DNA of 64,000 nucleotides, taken from Candidatus Saccharimonadota bacterium. GTDB lineage: Bacteria > Patescibacteriota > Saccharimonadia > Saccharimonadales > Saccharimonadaceae. The stretch is taken from positions 21,576 through 85,575 of the forward strand of contig CAJPNK010000003.1 in the NCBI GenBank assembly GCA_905372095.1, written 5' to 3'. The notes under the pieces are model-generated. The model had not been told where the DNA came from, ran no database searches, and saw only the letters and a list, made by a program, of their open reading frames with translations. Below, piece after piece: positions 48,850 through 57,308 of this stretch; the stretch's first letter is position 1, and every line of letters begins with the position of its first letter. A program made the translations under genes and the position numbers.

Positions 48850-50789
48850 TGGCACGACCGATAATTCTTAGCAATAACGAACTGCAAGTTGGGCTGAGTC
48901 GTCATGGCGAGGTTAGCGATGTTTATTTCCCTTACGTTGGTTTAGAAAACCATACGATTGGCGGCAATACTCGGCATCGTGTCGGTGTTTGGGCGGATGG
49001 CCGCGTATCGTGGCTGAGCGACGATGGCTGGTCATGCAAATTTAGCTATCACCAAGAGGCGCTGATCGGCCATATCGTGGCTGTGAATGAACAAATTGGC
49101 ATTATGTTAGAGTTCGACGACGCGGTTGATACAGATTTTAACGTGCTTTTGCGGACGATTCATGTGGTTAATCTGCGAGCTGAAACGCGCGATGTTCGGT
49201 TATTTATGCATCAAGCCTTCATTATCGGTGATTCTGGTAGCAGCACTGATACCGTTCAAGTGTTGCCAGACGATAACGCTGTCATTCATTACCGTGGACG
49301 CCGAGTCTTTGCGGCGTCGGGCCAAGTTGACGGCGGTAAGTTCTTTGACCAATATGCAGTTGGCGTATTTGGCCGCGAGGGCCGCGAAGGTACTTATCGC
49401 GATGCTGATGATGGCGAGCTATCGAATTCGACTGCCGAGCATGGTCGCGTCGACTCGACGATCCGCTTCAAATTAGAGTTGGCCGGCCACGGTTCGGCGC
49501 GGGTAAACTATTGGCTAGCTGCTGGTACTTCCCTGCGCGAAGTGCTTTACATACACAAAAATATTATTTCGCAGACGATCCATAAGCGCTTTGAAGCTAC
49601 TGCTAAATGGTGGCGGCTGTGGCTGCGTCCGGCGAAGAAAGTGGTGCAGCGCATCAAGCCGGAATATCGCCAGGCGTTTATCAATAGTACGATGCTCCTC
49701 AAGGCGCATATTGATAAACGCGGTGCCGTTATTGCTAGCAGCGACGGCGAGGCGCTTAATTATCAGCGCGATGCCTACGCATACTGCTGGCCGCGTGATA
49801 GCGTGTATGTTCTCTGGCCGTTAATTCGCATGGGTTATACCGAGGAAGCCTACAATTTCTTTGATTTTTGCCGCCGGGCGTTAAGTCCGAAAGGTTATCT
49901 ATCACATAAATACCGTGCCGACGGAGCTCTGGGTAGTAGTTGGCATTCGTACGTACACCCAGATGGCACTGTCTCGGCGCCAATTCAAGAGGACGAGACG
50001 GCTTCGGTGCTGTTCTTATTCTGTCAATTTTATAGTAAGACTGGCGACGACACACTGCTGCAGCGGTTCTATACGTCGATGGTAGTACCGATGGCGAATT
50101 TTCTGGCCAGCTATGTTGATAATCGGACGCACTTGCCAAAACCAAGTTATGATCTCTGGGAAGAACATTTCATGGTGACGACGTACACGACAGCGACCGT
50201 TCAAGCGGCACTGTTCGCGGCGGCTAATCTGGCTGATCAGCGTCGAGACGAGGTTGGAGCTGTCGCTTGGCGGACGGTCGCCGAGGATATCAAACAGTCC
50301 GCGCAAAAACGCTTGTACGATCCTCATCAGAAAGCTTTTCGTAAAGGTTTGCGCCGCAACAAAAACGGCACTTACACGCCCGATGATACGCTTGATATGT
50401 CGGCTGTTTATGGTGCTTTTATTTATGGCCTATACGATAATCAAGAAGATTTGCATCAAGCCATACAAACAGCTCTCGACCGCTTTCATTTCAAGCTGGA
50501 AGCGCCAGGTCTGCCGCGCTACGAGAATGACGCCTATTACCGCAGCGCCCCAGACGCTCCGAGTAACTGGTGGTTTATCGTTTCGTTGTGGCTAGCTCAG
50601 TATTATTTGGAGTGCGGCGATGAAAATTCGGCGCAGCGGATAATTTCGTGGGTGGCTAGCCAAGCTTGGCCGACTGGCGTTTTGTCTGAGCAAATTGATC
50701 CGGTTTCGGGGCGCGAATGCTCGGTAGAGCCGCTTTGTTGGAGCCAGGCTGAATTTATATCGACGATTCTTGACACAATAAAAAGATGA
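48849..50789 (+). CDS. GH15 glucoamylase-like enzyme
   Basis: 646 residues. The N-terminal beta-sandwich has RHGEVSDVYFPYVGLENHT. The catalytic (alpha/alpha)6 barrel has AYCWPRDSVYVLWPLIRMGY (about 310-330), catalytic acid in DLWEEHF (about 435) and base in EPLCWSQAEFI near the C-terminus. It would release glucose from alpha-glucans, or act on trehalose as some GH15 proteins do. Cytosolic. Start ATG shares bases with the previous stop. Confidence 0.92.
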   Translation: MARPIILSNNELQVGLSRHGEVSDVYFPYVGLENHTIGGNTRHRVGVWADGRVSWLSDDGWSCKFSYHQEALIGHIVAVNEQIGIMLEFDDAVDTDFNVLLRTIHVVNLRAETRDVRLFMHQAFIIGDSGSSTDTVQVLPDDNAVIHYRGRRVFAASGQVDGGKFFDQYAVGVFGREGREGTYRDADDGELSNSTAEHGRVDSTIRFKLELAGHGSARVNYWLAAGTSLREVLYIHKNIISQTIHKRFEATAKWWRLWLRPAKKVVQRIKPEYRQAFINSTMLLKAHIDKRGAVIASSDGEALNYQRDAYAYCWPRDSVYVLWPLIRMGYTEEAYNFFDFCRRALSPKGYLSHKYRADGALGSSWHSYVHPDGTVSAPIQEDETASVLFLFCQFYSKTGDDTLLQRFYTSMVVPMANFLASYVDNRTHLPKPSYDLWEEHFMVTTYTTATVQAALFAAANLADQRRDEVGAVAWRTVAEDIKQSAQKRLYDPHQKAFRKGLRRNKNGTYTPDDTLDMSAVYGAFIYGLYDNQEDLHQAIQTALDRFHFKLEAPGLPRYENDAYYRSAPDAPSNWWFIVSLWLAQYYLECGDENSAQRIISWVASQAWPTGVLSEQIDPVSGRECSVEPLCWSQAEFISTILDTIKR

Positions 50790-50799
50790 GGATAACAGG

Positions 50800-51519
50800 G
50801 TGGGAGTCAGTTCGAGAACAAAATTGAAAGCATCTAGAGCTCTTCGCCGGCTTACGCCGCGGCATATTGCTAAGACTCGTGCTACGCGCCAAGCAATGCG
50901 CCGCTTCGCAGATCGCGCCGGCTTGGTATATTTTGGTTACGCTAATCAGCATGACGACGACCACCGCTTGGTGCGCGGCCATACGGTTTCGCACACGCAT
51001 ATTGATGATTATCTTTGCATAGGTACAATTCGCGGTTACGATACGACAGTTCTGCAGCGGCGCGACACTATTCGCGTTCGCCAGGGCCAGTCGCACAAGT
51101 ATAAGAATCAACGCTGCCATTGGCTAATCGCTACAGTCGATTTACATACTGAACGTCCGCTGCCGCACATTTACATTGGTATGAAGCGGACAGATCCTAT
51201 CTACCAATCGTCGTACAGTGCTCTACAGCCGCTAATTTTGGGGGCTACGGCGCGCTACCTGCAGGCTTTTCTTAATAAATATAATATTTATGGTGCTGCT
51301 ACTCGGGCTATAGAAATTGAGTCAATTATATCGCCGCAGGCTGCCGAAGTAATAGTTTCGCATTTCGACAAAATTAATATTGAAATTGAGCGCAATACAG
51401 TGTATCTATATACCGAAAACGAGCGTCCAACCGAGGTGCAAATCGAAAAGCTAGTCTCGAACGCATTGTGGCTAGCCGAGGTAATTGATACCGCCGTACA
51501 GCAAAACAGCCCTCGCTAG
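50800..51519 (+). CDS. Hypothetical protein, last gene of the alpha-glucan operon
   Basis: 239 residues: a basic helical N-terminus (KASRALRRLTPRHIAKTRAT), then an alpha/beta domain (RHTxSHTHID-like stretch, HIYIGMKRTDPIYQSS, EVIVSHFDKINIEIERNTV). The GTG start follows the GH15 stop by 10 nt. No known motif is certain. Its position suggests a link to glucan metabolism, but it may be an unrelated rider. Confidence 0.6.
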   Translation: MGVSSRTKLKASRALRRLTPRHIAKTRATRQAMRRFADRAGLVYFGYANQHDDDHRLVRGHTVSHTHIDDYLCIGTIRGYDTTVLQRRDTIRVRQGQSHKYKNQRCHWLIATVDLHTERPLPHIYIGMKRTDPIYQSSYSALQPLILGATARYLQAFLNKYNIYGAATRAIEIESIISPQAAEVIVSHFDKINIEIERNTVYLYTENERPTEVQIEKLVSNALWLAEVIDTAVQQNSPR

Positions 51520-51524
51520 AGGGC
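51509..51524. terminator. Bidirectional terminator between the glucan operon and rpmG
   Basis: GCCCTC-GCTA-GAGGGC overlaps the stop at 51519. On the minus strand it is followed by TGTTTTG, terminating rpmG. Confidence 0.65.
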
Positions 51525-51552
51525 CGCTGGTTTGCCTAGAAAGGCTGCTATT

Positions 51553-51765
51553 TTAGCCTTTGCGCGGTTTAACTTCGTTACGGCCGAGTGATTTTTTGGT
51601 ATTCTCGACGTATTTGACATGCCTACGCAGTTTTGGGTCGTATTTACGCAGAGTTAATTTGCCTGGTGTATTTGCCGCGTTTTTGCGCGTAACATAAGTG
51701 CGGTCGTTGCTTAGTTGGCTGACGAGTGCGATAGTCTTGCGCTTAGTGTTATTCTTCTTTGCCAT
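51553..51765 (-). CDS. rpmG: 50S ribosomal protein bL33
   Basis: 70 residues. [19 protein letters not shown], then [21 protein letters not shown], is the bL33 pattern, here with no zinc-binding Cys pairs. The basic ends are longer than in most bL33 (about 50-55 residues). AAGGGAAGTT precedes the ATG. Confidence 0.9.
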   Translation of the reverse strand: MAKKNNTKRKTIALVSQLSNDRTYVTRKNAANTPGKLTLRKYDPKLRRHVKYVENTKKSLGRNEVKPRKG

Positions 51766-51921
51766 AACTTCCCTTTAATGTTGTTGTAAAACTTCAGTAA
51801 TCAAGTATAACAGATTGGTGCAGCAATTTCAAGCTAGATACGTTATTATCGCTGACGCATAATTTTCTAGCCTAAATTTGCAAGCAAGAGTCGTTTCAGC
51901 GCGGCTTGGATGCTGTGTCGC

Positions 51922-52449
51922 TCATCTCAAAACATGTTGTTGCAGCCAGCAATACATCGCCACGGTGGCTGCTGCGCCGACATTGATGGAGCGGGTCGAG
52001 CCGAACTGTTCAATGGCAATAATTTTATCTGCCGCCTGAGCCATTTCCTCGGAAATACCCGGCCCTTCCTGTCCAAACACTAGCACCGCCCGCTTTGGCA
52101 AAGCCGTCTCTGACATATTGATACTGCCCGGGATATTATCAATAGCAATAATCTCTCTATCTTCAGCCCGCATTAGTTCGACAAACTCCGCCGTCGAGCC
52201 AATATAATGCACGTGCAAATATTTATCCGTCATCATGGCGCCGCGCTTGTTCCATTGCCGCCTGCCGATGACGTAAATCTGCCGCACACCAAACGCATTG
52301 GCGCTGCGGACAATCGTCCCCATATTAAAATCCCGCTCGGTGTTCTCCAGAGCAATCACCAAGCCATGATCTGCAGCGTCCAGTTCTTTCACGATCTCTG
52401 TCTCGCTCCGGCCTTTGAATTTATCGATTACATTCCGCGTGTCTTCCAT
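51922..52449 (-). CDS. SpoU/TrmH-family RNA 2'-O-methyltransferase
   Basis: 175 residues with the SPOUT motifs in order: ALENTERDFNMGTIVRSANA (motif 1, Asn/Arg), AVLVFGQEGPGIS (motif 2) and IEQFGSTRSINVGAAATVAM (motif 3). It methylates ribose in tRNA or rRNA using SAM bound in a trefoil knot; the target site is unknown. TAAAAT ends 7 nt before the ATG: leaderless. Confidence 0.92.
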   Translation of the reverse strand: MEDTRNVIDKFKGRSETEIVKELDAADHGLVIALENTERDFNMGTIVRSANAFGVRQIYVIGRRQWNKRGAMMTDKYLHVHYIGSTAEFVELMRAEDREIIAIDNIPGSINMSETALPKRAVLVFGQEGPGISEEMAQAADKIIAIEQFGSTRSINVGAAATVAMYCWLQQHVLR

Positions 52450-52540
52450 GTATGTTATTTTAGCAAATATTAAGCTAGCGGGACCGGCTGGTATAAGTTC
52501 GCCTACCGTTTTTTATAATACCCGCAAAAGAAGCGCAGCA

Positions 52541-53218
52541 TTATCGCCAACGCACAATTTCGTCGAGCTGGCGGCGAGTTTTGGCTGGCACCTCGCGCTG
52601 GCTACGGTAACCTAGCGCTAACATTACTACTGGCTTTTCTAGATTTGGATCTATTAGCTGGTGCTGCGACAAGACCTGGCTGAGCTTGCTAATCGAAAAG
52701 CCTTCAATCGGGCACGAGTCAATCCTGCGCCCAGCGGCGGCCAGCAGCACAAAGCCTAGCGCAATGTAAGCCTGCCGCGCCGCCCACTGATGAATCATTG
52801 CTGGTTGATTGAGTATCTCAAAATCCTTTTTAGCCCAATATCGCCAAAAAGTCTTGAAGCCAGCGGCCTTGATGGAATTTTGTTTCTTAACATCGTGCAG
52901 TATGTGGTCGATATGTCCGCCTTTTTGCAACAAGCCTTCGCTGGTTTTGGCAGTAAATATCAAAATGTGACTGGCGTCAAAACGAGCAGCGTTGGCGCCT
53001 GCGCAGCGTTTGATATCGGCGCGTAGCTGTTCGTCTTCCTGCACGACGATAATATTCCACGGCTCAAAACCGTACGAACTTGGCGCTAGGCGGGCGGCTT
53101 CCAGGAGTAATTCGATATTCTCTTGCGAGATTTTCTTGCTAGAGTCGAAAGCTTTGGTGGCGTAGCGAAATTCGAGCGCTTGCTTGATGTCGTCTATCGA
53201 TATGATTGGCTTATTCAT
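52541..53218 (-). CDS. Nitroreductase family oxidoreductase
   Basis: 225 residues: FRYATKAFDSSKKISQENIE, LLEAARLAPSSYGFEPWNII (FMN-binding RxSx-like and APSS), and a C-terminal VVMLALGYRSQ. NfsB-type flavoproteins reduce nitro compounds or quinones with NAD(P)H. GAGG lies 8 nt upstream of the ATG. Confidence 0.9.
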   Translation of the reverse strand: MNKPIISIDDIKQALEFRYATKAFDSSKKISQENIELLLEAARLAPSSYGFEPWNIIVVQEDEQLRADIKRCAGANAARFDASHILIFTAKTSEGLLQKGGHIDHILHDVKKQNSIKAAGFKTFWRYWAKKDFEILNQPAMIHQWAARQAYIALGFVLLAAAGRRIDSCPIEGFSISKLSQVLSQHQLIDPNLEKPVVMLALGYRSQREVPAKTRRQLDEIVRWR

Positions 53219-53266
53219 TTCATCATCCTCTCTTTAGCCGCCAAAATTTTGTTGGCGCAGATTAGC

Positions 53267-53863
53267 TTATATATACGATTTTAGCACTTCCCTAACTATC
53301 TTGAAAACTTGATAGTGTCCTAATGGTGAAAAATGCAAGCCGTCTGATAGCGGTAATTTAGGCAGCTCAATATAATTGCCAAGTTCTTTTTTGCGCTGCA
53401 GCAGTTTTTGGCGAAGCTGTTCGGACGATTCAGTGAACTCATACCCCGAATCGTCGCTAGTGTCAAAACACGGCGGCAAAATGTAGATAATTGGAGTCTT
53501 GCCGGCGAGATTACGATATTCTAATAAGTTACGAACAATGTCCTCAAGTGTTCGCGCGAAACGCTGTTGCAGATCGTTAGTGCCGAGGGCGATAATGATT
53601 AAGTCGAAGTTATCGGCCTTTTGTAGAGCTGTCGTAAATGCTGGTAAGCCGTTTTTGTCTGGTTTATCGGTGCGGAAATCGCCAGCAACTCTGCCGCGAA
53701 CTCCGTCGGCAGTGACCTGTGCTCTACCGCGCAAAGCTCGGCCGAGGCGGTTAACCCAGCGATCACTGTAGCGGATACGTTTGCTAGCAAAATTAGCGCC
53801 CCAGACGTTTGAATCGCCGTAGATTAGAATGCGTTTTGCTGTTGTCGTCCGTTTTTTACTCAA
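53267..53863 (-). CDS. SGNH/GDSL-type hydrolase
   Basis: 198 residues: block I YGDSNVWGANF (catalytic Ser), block III ALGTNDLQ (GxND), and block V SDGLHFSPLGH (DxxH). A cytosolic esterase or deacetylase, perhaps arylesterase-like. TTG start overlaps the 3' end of the AlkD-like gene by 8 nt. Confidence 0.88.
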   Translation of the reverse strand: MSKKRTTTAKRILIYGDSNVWGANFASKRIRYSDRWVNRLGRALRGRAQVTADGVRGRVAGDFRTDKPDKNGLPAFTTALQKADNFDLIIIALGTNDLQQRFARTLEDIVRNLLEYRNLAGKTPIIYILPPCFDTSDDSGYEFTESSEQLRQKLLQRKKELGNYIELPKLPLSDGLHFSPLGHYQVFKIVREVLKSYI

Positions 53864-54560
53864 GTTTGCGTCCTTTCTTCTTTGAAATAACCGCTTGCTG
53901 CTCGGGCGTAAATCGCCGCGATTCGCGCATTTTTTGGTAAGCTTTGTTGCGCGTCCAGGTGTCGATATGTTCGTTTTCTAATTCAGCCAGCGTCAGATCA
54001 AAAAAGTGTACTGCCGCCGTCGCATACAGCCAGGCCAATGCCATTTTGACGTAATGACCGTCGTGTTTAACGTTTCGCAGCGCTGCGAAAACCTGATCGA
54101 TGTGTGCTTCGTCTAGGAAATTAGTCATCAGCGAAATCACGCCGTAGCGCACCGTGAACTCGTCTTCATTCTGCAAGCATTCCAGCGCAAAATCCCACCA
54201 TATTTCGCCAGTAAAGCGTCGCTTTTTCTCGACAAACGTGTCAATGTGCGCCCACGAATCAACGCATGGCAAATATTGCTTGGCTAGATCAATCGCCGTC
54301 TGATCATCGAGCCGAGTGTGTGTGATCAGCAGACCGCATAGCAGCACGTAGTCAAATGATTCGTTCTGTACTTTTAACAATAATTTGCTAATATCCGCTG
54401 CACTCATATCAGGCGCCAATTCCCTCGCCAACCGCCGCAAATCCGGCACGCGCACGCCGATGACTGGCATCTTGGTGTTGACGATACGCTTGTTAAAGGC
54501 GGCGTAGGTTTCGTTGCCTTGGGATAGTGCATTCAACTGAGCGATAATTTGGTTATACAT
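53856..54560 (-). CDS. DNA alkylation repair protein (AlkD-like HEAT-repeat glycosylase)
   Basis: 234 residues made of helical repeats: FNKRIVNTKMPVIGVRVPDL, LSKLLLKVQNESFDYVLLCGL-like order, PCVDSWAHIDTFV (the D of the catalytic region), YGVISLMTNFLDEAHID, YVKMALAWLYATAAVHF and RFTPEQQAVI. It removes bulky or positively charged alkylated bases. An upstream in-frame ATG (54578) is an alternative start. Confidence 0.85.
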   Translation of the reverse strand: MYNQIIAQLNALSQGNETYAAFNKRIVNTKMPVIGVRVPDLRRLARELAPDMSAADISKLLLKVQNESFDYVLLCGLLITHTRLDDQTAIDLAKQYLPCVDSWAHIDTFVEKKRRFTGEIWWDFALECLQNEDEFTVRYGVISLMTNFLDEAHIDQVFAALRNVKHDGHYVKMALAWLYATAAVHFFDLTLAELENEHIDTWTRNKAYQKMRESRRFTPEQQAVISKKKGRKLE

Positions 54561-54841
54561 ACTTACATTTCTTTCTCTCATAATTTCGCAGCGGCGTGCA
54601 CCGCAGCGTCCAGCTTTTATGCCACCCCGCTGCCGCAAAAATACCCTGAGTCAGATCTTGATTGGGTGAGGTTGGATTTTATGATCATTGCCTAGTTAAA
54701 CAGAATTTACAACAGAGCGATTCTTTCGAATTCTCTGACTTTTATTCTAGCAAACCTCTAGGTATAAAACCAATCGGCTCGTTATTATAAGCAAGCCTGC
54801 CGCTACGCAAATTTTACGGCGACTTCGCGAATATAAAATGA
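54561..54841. other. Intergenic stretch without recognisable gene
   Basis: About 280 nt between the AlkD-like gene and the small peptide gene. I see no ORF, tRNA or convincing hairpin, only AT-rich sequence and the -10 box of the next gene at its end. Confidence 0.4.
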
Positions 54842-54857
54842 TATAATACTAGTATAA

Positions 54858-55028
54858 ATGGAAATATTACTAATTGTATTAGTACTGCTTGCCCTGCTCG
54901 CAATTGCCAGCAGACGTCAACCCGCGGAATCCGCGCACAATATCAGCAGCCAGGACGAACAGAAAAAACAAGAAGAAACCGACGAGCTGATCACGGTGAT
55001 TTTGCCGATGATAAACAATGACAAATAA
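54858..55028 (+). CDS. 56-residue membrane peptide
   Basis: MEILLIVLVLLALLAIASRR is a clear membrane helix with a positive stop, followed by a charged Gln/Glu/Lys segment and ITVILPMINNDK. TATAAT (54842-54847) lies 10 nt before the ATG, with a second TATAAA in between; no Shine-Dalgarno. The stop is followed by a weak GACGG/CCGTC hairpin. The codon pattern and N-out anchor look like a real small membrane protein. Function unknown. Confidence 0.55.
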   Translation: MEILLIVLVLLALLAIASRRQPAESAHNISSQDEQKKQEETDELITVILPMINNDK

Positions 55029-55070
55029 ACAAAAAAGACGGCAACACCGTCAAATTTTGGGGTCTAATCT

Positions 55071-55146
55071 TGGAGCCACGATCGGGGCTTGAACCCGAGA
55101 CCTCATCCTTACCATGGATGCGCTCTACCAACTGAGCTATCGCGGC
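55071..55146 (-). tRNA. tRNA-Thr(GGT)
   Basis: Acceptor GCCGCGA/TCGTGGC, CCA encoded. Anticodon stem CATCC/GGATG with loop ATGGTAA (GGT). Upstream TTGCCT, 18 nt, TAGAAT serves as promoter. Confidence 0.95.
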
Positions 55147-55191
55147 ATGAAAGCCTACTAATTCTAACATATTTGCCGCGGTCGAGGCAAG

Positions 55192-55479
55192 CTACTTCTG
55201 GCGGCGGGTTTTCTTGCTGGTTATCGATTCGGGTTTTGGCAGGTTCGGCGCTACGAACGCTTCCAATAGTGCCCAGGCGATACCGTTTACCAAGTAAACT
55301 ACCGCGAATCCGGCAGCAATCATCGCGGCCAAGCGGCTTTGCGGTACATTTAGGAGCGTCAGTAACCCAGCCAGAACCAGCCCGATGAAAACTACTGTTA
55401 GATAAGCTTGCTGTAATTTGCGGCGCTGATCTTTTTGGTGGCTCCAACTGCTCAGCGACTGCTTAATAAACTCGTACAT
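55192..55479 (-). CDS. Hypothetical membrane protein (95 aa)
   Basis: A soluble basic N-terminus (about 25 residues) is followed by two membrane helices (AYLTVVFIGLVLAGLLTLL and MIAAGFAVVYLVNGIAWALL) and a basic tail KKTRRQK. Extended -10 TGCTATAAT ends 7 nt before the ATG at 55479, which is preferred over the frame extending to 55560 through that promoter. Confidence 0.65.
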   Translation of the reverse strand: MYEFIKQSLSSWSHQKDQRRKLQQAYLTVVFIGLVLAGLLTLLNVPQSRLAAMIAAGFAVVYLVNGIAWALLEAFVAPNLPKPESITSKKTRRQK

Positions 55480-55559
55480 ACTATATATTATAGCATATAC
55501 ACTGTATAAAGTCAATAAAAAACCGCCCGCGAGTAGCGGACAGCCTAAAATTCTACGCA

Positions 55560-55644
55560 TGGTACCGGAGGTAGGACTCGAACCTACGAAGCTAAAAAGC
55601 GGGAGATTTACAGTCTCCTGTCATTGCCACTAGACGACTCCGGC
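55560..55644 (-). tRNA. tRNA-Tyr(GTA)
   Basis: Acceptor GCCGGAG/CTCCGGT, CCA encoded. Anticodon stem GGAGA/TCTCC with loop CTGTAAA (GTA), and a long variable arm as in bacterial tRNA-Tyr. Confidence 0.95.
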
Positions 55645-55652
55645 ATGAATTA

Positions 55653-55729
55653 TGGAGCCGACTCTCGGACTCGAACCGAGGACCTGCTGTTTACAAAACA
55701 GCTGCTCTAGCCAGCTGAGCTAAGTCGGC
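55653..55729 (-). tRNA. tRNA-Thr(TGT)
   Basis: Acceptor GCCGACT/AGTCGGC, CCA encoded. Anticodon stem GCTGT/ACAGC with loop TTTGTAA (TGT). It lies 8 nt upstream of tRNA-Tyr on the same transcript. Confidence 0.95.
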
Positions 55730-55765
55730 ATAAATTGAAAGGTACGACCCGAAAGCACACCTAAC

Positions 55766-55794
55766 AGTGTAGCGTATTTGCGTAACCTTGGCAA
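55766..55794 (-). promoter_or_regulatory. Promoter of the tRNA-Thr/tRNA-Tyr pair
   Basis: TTGCCA (55789-55794), 17 nt, TACACT (55766-55771). Confidence 0.65.
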
Positions 55795-55799
55795 GTGTT

Positions 55800-56462
55800 T
55801 TATTGCGGAGAGATGGCGCCAGCTGGCTGTTTGACGCGGCGGTCGACATGCTGCCCGCGCGACATGGCGCGATTGATTTTGTCGCGAATAGCAGCGGCCT
55901 TCTCTTTCTGGCCGTTGCGATCGTATGAATCGGCTAAGATGTTAATACTTTGAATGCTTGGCTCTAAGGTGACGGCGCGTTCAAGGTGCTGCAAGACAAG
56001 CTTGGCATTGCCGAGTTTTTCTTGTACTTTGGCGTAGGCGATGTGGCGCGAAGCGACTTCCTCTTCCATCTCTAGGGCTTGCTCGAATGCCAGGGCGGCC
56101 TTTTCATAGCTTTCGGTTTCGTAGTAAATCAAGCCGACATTATGCAGGCTAGAGGCGCTTGGCTCTAAACTTTGGGCAATTTCGAAGCACTCAATTGCGT
56201 CGTCGTAAGCATGCTGCTTGGCATACAAAATACCTAGACGGTTGTAAGCGTTGGCGTTTTTGGCGTCGATACGCAGAATGGTCAGCAAGGCTTTTTCGGC
56301 GCGCAGATATTTTTGCGCCTTGAGCGATTCTTGAGCGATTTCCCAGAGCTTATCAAGCTTTGATGATAATTTCGCTGGTAAGTCGCCTGCGATGTCTTCG
56401 GGCGACTGGCGGTACGCGACTGCAGCGGCGCCTAGTCCCAGAACCAGTAAAAATCCAAACAT
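55800..56462 (-). CDS. Membrane-anchored TPR protein
   Basis: About 220 residues: an N-terminal hydrophobic helix (FGFLLVLGLGAAAVAY), then four or five tetratricopeptide repeats (YLRAEKALLTILRIDAKNAN, AYNRLGILYAKQHAYDDAIE, SLHNVGLIYYETESYEKAAL). A protein-interaction scaffold at the membrane. An ATG 9 nt further up is possible; TATAAT lies 10 nt before the chosen one. Confidence 0.85.
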   Translation of the reverse strand: MFGFLLVLGLGAAAVAYRQSPEDIAGDLPAKLSSKLDKLWEIAQESLKAQKYLRAEKALLTILRIDAKNANAYNRLGILYAKQHAYDDAIECFEIAQSLEPSASSLHNVGLIYYETESYEKAALAFEQALEMEEEVASRHIAYAKVQEKLGNAKLVLQHLERAVTLEPSIQSINILADSYDRNGQKEKAAAIRDKINRAMSRGQHVDRRVKQPAGAISPQ

Positions 56463-56486
56463 ACTATGCATTATTATAGCACATAA

Positions 56487-57308
56487 TCACGCGATCAAAG
56501 CGGCAAGCTGAAGCTTGATGTTGCCGTTGGCGGCGATGCGCTCGTAGGTTTCGCTGAGACGAGCTAGTTTGTCGATGGTAGCTGGCGTGTTGTTTTTGGC
56601 GGCGGCATTTTGGACGAGCAGAATGCTATAGCGTAGCAGCTCTAAAGTAGCTTTGCGGTCGGTGTATCGAGCAGCAACAGTTAGTTTATCATTCATCGGA
56701 CCAGCAATTAATGCTTGCGAGTCTTTGATGACGGCGCCGATATCGGCGAGCTCGCTGGGTTTGGCAGCCAAGCGCGAGATTAATGCTGGCCGGCCGTTTG
56801 CTAGAAACATAATCTGAGCAATCGCTGTAGTGTCAAGTTGCCGATATTTAGCGAGGAGCAGCCGGCTGGCCTCCTCAGAAATCGGACGGATAGTAAGCCG
56901 CTCGACGCGCGACATGATAGTCGGCAGTAGTAAATTCGGCTGGTGCGACGTCAATATGAAATGAATGTTGCGGGCTGGTTCCTCTAATAATTTCAAGAAA
57001 GCATTTTGCGCCTGATGATTCATGGCACTGGCATTGTCGATAACATAAACTGCCTTACTATTAGCGACACCGCGAGTGTATTGGCGCAGGTCGCGGATTT
57101 GGTTGATACGAATGACGCCGTTCGCGTCGGCTTGTCCGTCTTTGTTGGTGGGCTGAATAATTCCAGCGAGTGCTGGGCCGGCTAAGTATTTGGCTGTAGT
57201 TAGCAAACCGGCGCCATCAGCGCCTGTCAAAAGTAAAGCTTGCGGTAGACTGCGGGCTAGCGTTTGAATTTGTCGCTCGGTTGACGGCTCAAAGATTAGA
57301 CTCATCAT
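56487..57308 (-). CDS. holB: DNA polymerase III delta-prime-like subunit
   Basis: 273 residues: a degenerate P-loop region LLTGADGAGLLTTAKYLAG, IRINQIRDLRQYTRG, KAVYVIDNASAMNHQAQNAF (Walker B-like), LKLLEEPARNIHFILTSHQP and the sensor PTIMSRVERLTI. This is the clamp-loader delta-prime pattern, lacking a strict Walker A. It overlaps the pseudouridine synthase gene by 20 nt. Confidence 0.85.
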   Translation of the reverse strand: MMSLIFEPSTERQIQTLARSLPQALLLTGADGAGLLTTAKYLAGPALAGIIQPTNKDGQADANGVIRINQIRDLRQYTRGVANSKAVYVIDNASAMNHQAQNAFLKLLEEPARNIHFILTSHQPNLLLPTIMSRVERLTIRPISEEASRLLLAKYRQLDTTAIAQIMFLANGRPALISRLAAKPSELADIGAVIKDSQALIAGPMNDKLTVAARYTDRKATLELLRYSILLVQNAAAKNNTPATIDKLARLSETYERIAANGNIKLQLAALIA